Below are positions 9,542 through 16,080 of a stretch of DNA of 64,000 nucleotides, piece after piece. This DNA comes from JAPPOI01 sp028818055 (GTDB taxonomy: Bacteria > Pseudomonadota > Alphaproteobacteria > Rhodobacterales > Rhodobacteraceae), in assembly GCA_965267405.1 (NCBI GenBank), contig OZ253954.1:62001-126000 (forward strand), given 5' to 3'. Every line of letters begins with the position of its first letter. The stretch's first letter is position 1. The position numbers were made by a program, and so were the translations under genes. The notes beneath the pieces were generated by a model that was not told where the DNA came from, searched no databases, and was given only the letters and a program-made list of their open reading frames with translations.

Positions 9542-10387
9542 TTATCGGTGGAAGGCGCGCAAAGCGTCCGCTGTCTGTTTCGGATGAAGATCGATGAAGA
9601 AATGCCCACCGGGCATCAACTCCATCGAAAAGTCGTCAGCGTATTTCGACCAAACATCTGAGACATCGAACAACCGGTTCATAATCCCATCGGCCCCCAT
9701 GATTATTTGGGTCGGGCAGGATATGTTCCGGCCCTGATCTGCGTGGTCATTGTCGCTATCGATTGAGACAGCCGCCCGATAATCGTTCACCATTGCCTTC
9801 ACGACCTCAGCCCGCCGCCAAGCCGCGCGGTACTCTTCGATCGCTTCGAAACTCGAAATCTGCGCACCGCCCCAACTTGTTAAACATGTTTCGAAGAAAC
9901 GGTCTGGATTTTCCAAAATGGTTTCTTCCGGAAACGGCGCCGGCAACGCCAGAAATGACCAGTGCCAATACGCCATGGATACTTTGGAATTCCAGTTTTC
10001 CAGCAAGTAGCTCGTGGGAAGGATATCCATGAGCGTCAAGCGCTCGACGGCATCGGGGCGATCCAGAACCAAGCGATGAGCAACCCGCGCCCCGCGGTCA
10101 TGTCCGGCAAGATGATAGCGGTCGATCCCTAAATGGCCCATCAGACTTGAAACATCAGATGCCATTGCTCGAAAACTGAAGCTTTCGATTGCTAAGGGAT
10201 TTTTTGCAGTCGATTGGCCATAGCCCCGTAGATCGGGCATCACCAGCGTGAAGTTGTCCTTTAACTGATCTGCAACAGCTGCCCACATTGCGCGTGTTTG
10301 AGGGAACCCATGCAACAGAACAAGCGGCGGTCCGTCACCGACAATATCGTAAGAAACGTTCGCGTCTGTCGTAGAAAACGTCGGCAT
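9542..10387 (-). CDS. Alpha/beta hydrolase, haloacetate dehalogenase-like
   Basis: A 281-residue alpha/beta-hydrolase. The oxyanion region HGFPQTRAMW, the strand VMPDLRGYGQS and the nucleophile elbow GHDRGARVAHRL (Asp nucleophile in place of Ser) match the fluoroacetate/haloacetate dehalogenase and epoxide hydrolase branch. The catalytic His is in MPGGHFFIDLHP near the C terminus. An Asp nucleophile means an ester intermediate, typical of carbon-halogen or epoxide hydrolysis. The substrate cannot be determined; many marine relatives are annotated as dehalogenases without assay. Start at 10387 has AGGAGG upstream. The tRNA-Asp gene follows 52 bases upstream on the same strand. Confidence 0.85.
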   Translation of the reverse strand: MPTFSTTDANVSYDIVGDGPPLVLLHGFPQTRAMWAAVADQLKDNFTLVMPDLRGYGQSTAKNPLAIESFSFRAMASDVSSLMGHLGIDRYHLAGHDRGARVAHRLVLDRPDAVERLTLMDILPTSYLLENWNSKVSMAYWHWSFLALPAPFPEETILENPDRFFETCLTSWGGAQISSFEAIEEYRAAWRRAEVVKAMVNDYRAAVSIDSDNDHADQGRNISCPTQIIMGADGIMNRLFDVSDVWSKYADDFSMELMPGGHFFIDLHPKQTADALRAFHR

Positions 10388-10439
10388 GCAAACTTCCTCC
10401 TAAGGCACACAGAATATGCACTTTTGTCAGGGGAGGAAG

Positions 10440-10516
10440 TGGCGCGGTTGACGGGGCTCGAACCCGCGACCCCCGGCGTGACAGGCCGGTACTCTAACCA
10501 ACTGAGCTACAACCGC
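10440..10516 (-). tRNA. tRNA-Asp (GTC)
   Basis: A 77-base cloverleaf reads on the minus strand. The acceptor stem GCGGTTG pairs with CAACCGC, followed by discriminator G and an encoded CCA (positions 10442-10440). The D arm has GCTC...GAG, the anticodon stem CCGGC/GCCGG encloses loop CTGTCAC with anticodon GTC, and the T arm contains GGTTCGAGCC. All expected invariant bases (T8, T54-T55-C56 region) are present. Confidence 0.97.
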
Positions 10517-10556
10517 GCAGCCAACGCGCCGCTTCTAGGCGTAGCGGAAGGTGCCG

Positions 10557-11501
10557 TCAAGCGGATTTGGTAGCTGAATGTGAATTGTTCAATGGTCCGG
10601 GAATATCATGGGCGAACTTGCGCAAGAATTCGTCTAGCGCATCAAACACAATGCGAACGCGCCGACTGGTTCGAAGCTCTTGTGGAGCAACCAGCCAAAC
10701 CGGAAAATCGAATGTCAAAGCATCGCGGCAGACAGGAATCATGTCACCGGTTTTCAGACCGACTTTCCATCCATTAACCGCCAAACCAAGCCCTTGTCGT
10801 GCCATTTCCCAATGAACCAGATGGCTTTCGCTTCCAGCAACAATGTTGCTTTCAGTAATGGGCACTTGTCGTTTCTGGAGCGCCTCGAGGAATTCTGAGT
10901 TTGCGCCGAAACCCACAAAGGGCACGTCTTTCAAATCGCTTAGGGAGTTGAATGGACCATACCTATCGATCACCGCCTGCGTGGCGAACATGCCACCGGT
11001 CTCACCACCAAGACTCTTGGCGATCAGATCAAGGTCGGTGGGCTCCGCATTTCGAATGGCAATGTCGGCTTCGCGCTGGCGCAGATTGCTCAACGAATTC
11101 GTCGAGACAATCTCGATCAAAATGCCCGGATGACTGACTTGCATTTCAGCGACGAATTCAGGCAGCACAAAGACCGAATACATTTCGGTCGCAGTTATTT
11201 TGACGCGTCCTTCAACTGATTGCGATTGCCCGCTGGCAACAAGTGACATCTTGGTCGCGGCTTCGGCCATTTGGCGGACGTGCTCGGCCATTTCCAGCGC
11301 TGCGGGCGTTGGCACAAGCTGCCGCCCTGCCCGTTCGAAGAGCGTAATACCAAGCTCGGCTTCAAGCGCCGTCACCTGACGTCCAAGCGTTGGCTGAGTT
11401 AATCCTAAAGCACGCGCCGCTGCCGAAAGCGACCCCTCTTCAAGTGTCGCCAGAAACGCGCGAACCTGGTTCCAATCAAAATCTATTGCAGACCAGTTCA
11501 T
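10557..11501 (-). CDS. LysR-family transcriptional regulator
   Basis: A 314-residue LysR-type regulator. The N-terminal winged helix (residues ~8-68) contains VRAFLATLEEGSLSAAARALGLTQPTLGRQV, the characteristic LysR helix-turn-helix, followed by a linker helix and a periplasmic-binding-like effector domain (~95-295). It faces the methyltransferase gene at 11589 across 87 bases, the usual geometry for a LysR protein controlling a divergent target. A candidate T-N11-A operator was not clear by eye. The effector is unknown. The closest well-known style is the GcvA/alpha-proteobacterial LysR group that starts with DWNQVRAF. Confidence 0.92.
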   Translation of the reverse strand: MNWSAIDFDWNQVRAFLATLEEGSLSAAARALGLTQPTLGRQVTALEAELGITLFERAGRQLVPTPAALEMAEHVRQMAEAATKMSLVASGQSQSVEGRVKITATEMYSVFVLPEFVAEMQVSHPGILIEIVSTNSLSNLRQREADIAIRNAEPTDLDLIAKSLGGETGGMFATQAVIDRYGPFNSLSDLKDVPFVGFGANSEFLEALQKRQVPITESNIVAGSESHLVHWEMARQGLGLAVNGWKVGLKTGDMIPVCRDALTFDFPVWLVAPQELRTSRRVRIVFDALDEFLRKFAHDIPGPLNNSHSATKSA

Positions 11502-11588
11502 GCGTTTTCGTATATCTAAAAGACAGATTTATGCAATTCTAATGAAGTGTGTCTTGTGGCAAACGTGCGCCAACGAAAGGATCACCTA

Positions 11589-12206
11589 ATGTCAGATGCA
11601 GCATTTTGGGATCGGCTGGCCCGCAAGTATGCAAAACAGCCCATAGGAGACATGGACGCCTATGAAACGACCATGGAGCGGACCCGCCAATACTTGGGCG
11701 CAGACGACTCGGTCCTAGAGATCGGATGTGGTACGGGATTGACTGCGCTGCTGCTTGCCGATGCTGTTGCCGACTACCACGGCACCGACATTTCGCCCGA
11801 AATGATTACAATCGCGAACGAAAAGCTAGTCGACGAACCGAAGCCAAGTGTTCGATTTAGCGTCTCAGACAGCCTTGTCAGTGACGAGGGCCGCGGAACA
11901 TTGGACGCCGTTTTGGGATTTAATATCTTGCACCTTGTCGACGAAACAGAAGCAACGGCCAGCCGCGTGCGTGATCTTTTGAAACCCGGTGGTTACTTCA
12001 TCTCCAAAACGCCCTGCCTGGGACACAAGTGGTATCTCCGGCCTCTCATTGCAGCGATGCGCTTGGTCGGAAAGGCTCCGTTTGTTCGATCATTCAAAAC
12101 AAGCGAGTTGGAAAATCTGGTGACAGACGCCGGATTTGAGATCGTCGAAACCGGACATTACCCGCCGAAACTGCCAAGCTTATTCATCGTAGCTCGCAAG
12201 ATTTAA
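11589..12206 (+). CDS. Class I SAM-dependent methyltransferase
   Basis: A 205-residue Rossmann-fold methyltransferase. The SAM-binding glycine motif is VLEIGCGTG (residues ~41-49), with the acidic residue at the end of strand 2 in YHGTDISPEMI and motif IV-like region LDAVLGFNILHLV. The substrate is not evident. I chose ATG at 11589 with AAGGA 8 bases upstream; the open frame extends to 11547 but lacks a better start. It is divergent from the LysR regulator and its last bases overlap the stop of ornithine cyclodeaminase (12203), which is convergent. Confidence 0.88.
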   Translation: MSDAAFWDRLARKYAKQPIGDMDAYETTMERTRQYLGADDSVLEIGCGTGLTALLLADAVADYHGTDISPEMITIANEKLVDEPKPSVRFSVSDSLVSDEGRGTLDAVLGFNILHLVDETEATASRVRDLLKPGGYFISKTPCLGHKWYLRPLIAAMRLVGKAPFVRSFKTSELENLVTDAGFEIVETGHYPPKLPSLFIVARKI

Positions 12207-13267
12207 GAAGGCTGGTCTGCTTTCTCCGCACGTTTGATCATACCAAACAGATCCCGAGGATCATCGGGGTCTGCGATCATGTCCAATTCGTCGAACAGGC
12301 TTAACTCGGACAAGCGCGAATGGATGTATCGCAGTGCTGAAAAATCTTCCGTTGCAAACCCTACGCTATCGAAAAGCGTGATTTGCCGCTCGCTGGTCCG
12401 ACCGGGTTCCTCGCCCCGGATGACCTTCCAAAGCTCCGTCACGGGATGATCGGACGGCAATTGCTGGATCTCGCCTTCGATGCGGGTCTGCGGAGGATAC
12501 TCAACAAAGATGTCTGACCGCAGCAGAATATCCTTGTGCAATTCGGTTTTACCCGGGCAGTCGCCTCCAATCGCATTGATGTGCTGACCCGCGCCAACCA
12601 TGTTGTCCGTCAATATCGTGGCGTACTGCTTGTCAGCCGTGCAGGTCGTGATGATGTCAGCACCCGCAACGGCGTCTTCACTTGATGAGCAGGAAACAAC
12701 GTTCAGCCCCGAGTTTGCGAGATTGCGAGCCGCCTTTTCAGTGGCAGTTGGATCAACATCGAAAAGCCGGACGGTCTCGATCCCGAGCACTTTGTGAAAT
12801 GCCAAAGCCTGGAATTCACATTGTGCACCGTTGCCGATGATTGCCATTGTGCGCGCGCCCTTCGGGGCAAGGTACTTGGCGGCCACGACAGACATCGCCG
12901 CAGTGCGTAACGCAGTCAGTATTGTCATTTCGGAAAACAGGATTGGATACCCGGTGTCCACGCGTGCAAGCAAACCGAAAGCGGTGACCGTTTGGTAGCC
13001 ACGCGCCATATTGGCCGGGTGGCCATTCACGTACTTGAAACTGTAGGTCTCGCCATCGGATGTGGGCATAAGCTCGATGACGCCCTCTTCCGAATGTGCC
13101 GGCACACGTTCGGTTTTGTCGAACTCGGGCCAGCGACGATAATCTTTTTCAATTTCTGCTGCGATGTCGGCGATGGCCTCGGCGACACCAATCCGGTTCA
13201 CCAGCTTCATCATGTTGTCGACGCTGACAAAAGGAACCAATGACAAGTGTGACGGCTGAGAGTTCAT
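12203..13267 (-). CDS. Ornithine cyclodeaminase
   Basis: It converts L-ornithine to L-proline and ammonia with bound NAD. The 354 residues match the ornithine cyclodeaminase/mu-crystallin family. Motifs include the substrate region YKYVNGHP-type FKYVNGHPANMARG, ALRTAAMSVVAAKYLAP, the NAD Rossmann glycine motif MAIIGNGAQCEFQ (~140-152) and AIGGDCPGKTELH. It starts 13 bases after the arginase stop, so the two genes form an operon: arginine to ornithine plus urea, then ornithine to proline. The divergent Lrp/AsnC regulator at 14329 probably controls both. Confidence 0.93.
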   Translation of the reverse strand: MNSQPSHLSLVPFVSVDNMMKLVNRIGVAEAIADIAAEIEKDYRRWPEFDKTERVPAHSEEGVIELMPTSDGETYSFKYVNGHPANMARGYQTVTAFGLLARVDTGYPILFSEMTILTALRTAAMSVVAAKYLAPKGARTMAIIGNGAQCEFQALAFHKVLGIETVRLFDVDPTATEKAARNLANSGLNVVSCSSSEDAVAGADIITTCTADKQYATILTDNMVGAGQHINAIGGDCPGKTELHKDILLRSDIFVEYPPQTRIEGEIQQLPSDHPVTELWKVIRGEEPGRTSERQITLFDSVGFATEDFSALRYIHSRLSELSLFDELDMIADPDDPRDLFGMIKRAEKADQPS

Positions 13268-13280
13268 GTGGGCGCCTTTC

Positions 13281-14225
13281 TCAGTGGGTGCGTGTCGGAC
13301 GATCGAGGATTGTGCGCCCCATCAGAGACGCTGTCAGATCAACCATAAGTCGGGCGGTTTTTGCCCGGTCATCCATGGCCGGGTTCAACTCGACCAGATC
13401 AAGCGATGTGACAAGACCACTGTCGTGCAACATTTCCATGATCAAATGGGCTTCGCGGAACGTTGCGCCACCAGGCACGGTGGTGCCCACCGCGCAGGCG
13501 ATCGACGGGTCAAGGAAGTCGACATCCAAGCTGACATGAAGGCGGCCATTATCTGCAGCAACACGGTCCAGGAACCGCGCAAGCGGCTCTGCAATGCCGT
13601 TTTCATCGATCCTGCGCATGTCATGCACTTCAATGCCAAGTTCAGAGATCAACTGGCGTTCTGCCGGATCAACCGATCGCAAACCCATCATGCAGAGCCG
13701 TTCAGGTTGAAGCACTGCCGGCAAAGGTGGGTACTGACCTTCGAAACCATCACAGCCGAGACAGTACGCCATCGGTGTGCCATGCAGGTTTCCACTTTCC
13801 GTGGACGACAAGAGATGCAAGTCCGGATGGGCATCTAACCACAAAACATAGAATGGCTGGTCGCAGTCCGACGCATATCGAGCGAATGCAGGAATAGATC
13901 CAGCAGCGACAGAATGGTCGCCGCCAAGGACGACTGTCATGTCGAACGCTGCCGCGCTTGAATAGGCCTCGGCAGATATTGCTTCGATCCAGGCGCCTGT
14001 CTCTGCAAGATGATGGACGTTGGGATTTGAATGAGACCGCTGTTTCAGCGTTGGTGTCCGCAAATTGCCTTTGTCTTCGACCGAGCACCCCAACTCCTCC
14101 AACATATCTTGCAAGCCAGCGGTTCTGAGCGCGTCGGGACCCATCAGGCACCCACGCGCACGCGTACCAGACTGGGCAGGAGCGCCAATCAAGGCGCAGC
14201 TTTTATTCGGGCTAATCTGATCCAT
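13281..14225 (-). CDS. Arginase
   Basis: It hydrolyses arginine to ornithine and urea using a dimanganese site. The 314-residue product contains the ureohydrolase metal motifs GGDHSVAAGS, LDAHPDLH and SLDVDFLDP. I place the start at ATG 14225, giving MDQISPNKSCALIGAPAQ, the usual arginase N terminus; the frame stays open to 14405 but that extension crosses the AT-rich divergent promoter. An ATG at 14255 is an alternative. No strong ribosome binding site precedes either. It is the first gene of the arginase-ornithine cyclodeaminase operon. Confidence 0.92.
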   Translation of the reverse strand: MDQISPNKSCALIGAPAQSGTRARGCLMGPDALRTAGLQDMLEELGCSVEDKGNLRTPTLKQRSHSNPNVHHLAETGAWIEAISAEAYSSAAAFDMTVVLGGDHSVAAGSIPAFARYASDCDQPFYVLWLDAHPDLHLLSSTESGNLHGTPMAYCLGCDGFEGQYPPLPAVLQPERLCMMGLRSVDPAERQLISELGIEVHDMRRIDENGIAEPLARFLDRVAADNGRLHVSLDVDFLDPSIACAVGTTVPGGATFREAHLIMEMLHDSGLVTSLDLVELNPAMDDRAKTARLMVDLTASLMGRTILDRPTRTH

Positions 14226-14328
14226 ACTGCAAAAAGTACCGCGCCCCGGATGCATCTGTTCAGTAGGCAAATTGATCAAAATGTAAATTCTATTTGCTAA
14301 TTTGATTATTTTTGGCGCAGTTTGAATA
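14226..14328. promoter_or_regulatory. AT-rich divergent promoter between arginase and Lrp-type regulator
   Basis: A 103-base gap that is much richer in A and T than its surroundings, especially 14266-14315. It contains two similar blocks, GCAAATTGATCAAAAT at 14267-14282 and GCTAATTTGATTATTTT at 14296-14312, and an inverted pair CAAATT/AATTTG. Lrp/AsnC proteins bind degenerate AT-rich repeats, so this is the likely binding region for the regulator encoded at 14329. The exact sites are inferred. Confidence 0.5.
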
Positions 14329-14757
14329 ATGCGTATTTTGGACCAAACTGATCGCGATATACTGAAATTGCTAAAGCACGACGCACGGGCGTCCGTCACT
14401 AGCATCGCCGCAGAGCTTGGTGTGACACGAGTAACGGTAAAATCTCGGATGGCATCACTGAAAGCCGACGGTGTTATTCGACGGTTTACGATTGATGTCG
14501 AAGACGTTGCGGATCAGGACATGATCCACGCTCTGTCACTAATTGCTTTGGATCTTTCAAAAGCAGAACGCGTTCATCGGGCGCTCAGCCGCATGCCGGA
14601 ACTCACGAGTGTTCACTCAACCAACGGGCGCTGGTCGGTCGTAGCCCGTTCGGAAACCCGGACACTGGCCGAATTTGATAGGCTGCTCAATCGAATAGGA
14701 AAGCTCGAGGGCGTCTCAGACGTCGAAACCTGTCTTCTACTCTCACGAATAGTCTGA
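14329..14757 (+). CDS. Lrp/AsnC-family transcriptional regulator
   Basis: A 142-residue Lrp/AsnC regulator. It has an N-terminal helix-turn-helix (~5-60, LDQTDRDILKLLKHDARASVT-type start continuing with SIAAELGVTRVTVKSRMASL) and a C-terminal ligand-binding RAM domain (~70-140). These regulators sense amino acids. Being divergent from arginase and ornithine cyclodeaminase, it is most likely their arginine- or ornithine-responsive activator. There is no clear Shine-Dalgarno before the ATG, so translation may be weak or leaderless. Confidence 0.9.
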   Translation: MRILDQTDRDILKLLKHDARASVTSIAAELGVTRVTVKSRMASLKADGVIRRFTIDVEDVADQDMIHALSLIALDLSKAERVHRALSRMPELTSVHSTNGRWSVVARSETRTLAEFDRLLNRIGKLEGVSDVETCLLLSRIV

Positions 14758-14805
14758 CGCCGCGGGCCCAGCAACGGTCTTGCTTCAAATCATTGCTGGA
14801 AGGGA

Positions 14806-14881
<76 letters not shown>

Positions 14882-14924
14882 GTACCGCGGCTCTTTAAAC
14901 CCCCTTTGCGGGGGTGTGCAAGCC

Positions 14925-15395
14925 TCACTTTTCAATTTTTGCACGTTCTTCTTTTGCACCAACCCAGCGTCTCGCTCCAGGTCCATTTTTGCCGAGCCCG
15001 TCATCTGCATTGTAAAGCGGGCAACTGTCGAGCGAGAGGCACCCGCAACCGATGCAAAACCCCATCTGGTCGCGCAGCCGTACCAAAAGATCGATACGAT
15101 CATTCAACAAGCCTTCCCACGGTTCAGCGGCCTTGGCCCAAGCCTCGGCAGATACGGCTTTGTCACGCGGAATGTCGTCCAGAACTTCTTTGACGCTTGC
15201 CAAAGGAACACCCACAGACTGAGCAATGCGAGTGATGGCAACGCGGCGCAACTCGCGACGATCATAGCGGCGATGATTTGCGGGCGTCCGCCAGCTTTCG
15301 ATAAGGCCCTCGGCCTCATAGTAAAGCAACGTACTGACCGGCACCCCTGCGCGCTCAGCCATCTCACCAACACTCAGATCATTCGGCTTGGGCAT
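14925..15395 (-). CDS. soxR: Redox-sensitive transcriptional activator SoxR
   Basis: A MerR-family regulator activated by redox-cycling compounds through oxidation of a [2Fe-2S] cluster. The 156-residue protein has the MerR winged helix (~8-75, with VGEMAERAGVPVSTLLYYE), a dimerisation helix and the diagnostic cluster motif FCIGCGCLSLDSCPL with cysteines 114, 117, 119 and 125. Length matches E. coli SoxR. A perfect SoxR box lies at 15409-15428 just upstream, between soxR and a small rightward ORF. No soxS is present here; outside enterics SoxR usually acts directly on targets. Confidence 0.95.
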   Translation of the reverse strand: MPKPNDLSVGEMAERAGVPVSTLLYYEAEGLIESWRTPANHRRYDRRELRRVAITRIAQSVGVPLASVKEVLDDIPRDKAVSAEAWAKAAEPWEGLLNDRIDLLVRLRDQMGFCIGCGCLSLDSCPLYNADDGLGKNGPGARRWVGAKEERAKIEK

Positions 15396-15405
15396 AAAAA
15401 AGTCC

Positions 15406-15436
15406 TTTACCTCAAGTTAACTTGAGGTGGCAGAGT
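15406..15436 (+). promoter_or_regulatory. SoxR box within a 19-bp-spaced promoter
   Basis: A perfect 20-base palindrome, ACCTCAAGTT followed by its reverse complement, occupies 15409-15428. Its core is the same as the SoxR operator at E. coli soxS. On the plus strand a -35-like TTTACC (15406-15411) and a -10-like CAGAGT (15431-15436) are separated by exactly 19 bases, the overlong spacer typical of MerR-family activation. The minus strand gives poorer hexamers at the same distances. This points to SoxR-activated transcription to the right, toward the ORF at 15471. Confidence 0.85.
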
Positions 15437-15470
15437 GCACTTAATGAACAAGCGAATCAAGGATACTTAC

Positions 15471-15638
15471 ATGGACCAGACAGATCTCTTTGCTCGTTTT
15501 TGGAGCACTTTCGCAAAACAATATGAACTCCAACGGTGCGGTGATATCTGCCGAAGCGTGCGCGACGAAGTTGACACGATGAGAAACGCAGACGTATTGG
15601 CGGGAATTGCAAAAAAATCAGGTAGATCAAAGTTTTAA
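15471..15638 (+). CDS. Small protein, candidate SoxR target
   Basis: A 55-residue predicted protein that I do not recognise. It starts 35 bases after the -10 of the SoxR-type promoter, with AAGGA (15459-15463) 7 bases before the ATG. The frame is also open to GTG 15435 and ATG 15444, but 15435 overlaps the -10. The product is polar with an amphipathic helical look, a CxxxC pair (C23, C27, in QRCGDICRSV) and a basic C terminus (AKKSGRSKF). No signal peptide or membrane span is seen. Whether it is translated is unproven; its support is position, ribosome site and promoter. Confidence 0.5.
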   Translation: MDQTDLFARFWSTFAKQYELQRCGDICRSVRDEVDTMRNADVLAGIAKKSGRSKF

Positions 15639-15813
15639 ACAGAAATCTCTTGACTTGATCTGAGACATCTAAGTTGCTTTTTAATCAGCTTGCAGCCATG
15701 TCGCGACGTCAGCCCTGCGAAATTTGACGCGATGCGCGATCAGTTCCCCTTGCAAACCCCTCGAACGTGATACACGCCAATTCCACGACAACGGGCATGT
15801 TACGGAGATAAAA

Positions 15814-16002
15814 ATGACAAAAGTCCTGGGTGGCATCGGAGCAGTAGCACTGATTACGGCGACGTCGGCATACGCCGGCGGCATGGACGAGCCAATGATG
15901 GAACCTGAAGTGGTAATCGAAGAAGCCACAGGTTCGTCGACTGGCGAGTTCGTATTCCCACTTATGATGCTGGTAATTCTCGCTGGTATCGCAACAAACT
16001 AA
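15814..16002 (+). CDS. Small acidic membrane or secreted protein
   Basis: A 62-residue product with GGAG 6 bases upstream of the ATG. It begins with a cleavable-looking signal (MTKVLGGIGAVALITATSAYA), continues with a Met/Glu-rich acidic segment (GGMDEPMMEPEVVIEEA) and ends in a hydrophobic helix (EFVFPLMMLVILAGIATN). The likely result is a small inner-membrane protein with a short periplasmic acidic loop. I recognise the style from Rhodobacteraceae genomes but no function. It is followed directly by a strong bidirectional terminator shared with lon. Confidence 0.75.
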   Translation: MTKVLGGIGAVALITATSAYAGGMDEPMMEPEVVIEEATGSSTGEFVFPLMMLVILAGIATN

Positions 16003-16028
16003 TATCGCTTTTCGAACTCAAAATCGAA

Positions 16029-16063
16029 AAAAGCCCCGGAGAATATCCCCGGGGCTTTTGTTT
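16029..16063. terminator. Bidirectional rho-independent terminator
   Basis: The stem AAAAGCCCCGG (16029-16039) pairs with CCGGGGCTTTT (16049-16059) across a 9-base loop. A T-rich run follows on plus (GTTTTT) and a run of T follows on minus, so it can end both the small gene at 15814 and lon. Confidence 0.92.
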
Positions 16064-16080
16064 TTCAGTCTCACAGTGAC

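Noticed and set aside
14329..14405. Arginase start at 14405 from the long open frame
   Set aside because: It would cover the divergent promoter and the start of the Lrp-type gene, and the added residues do not look like arginase.
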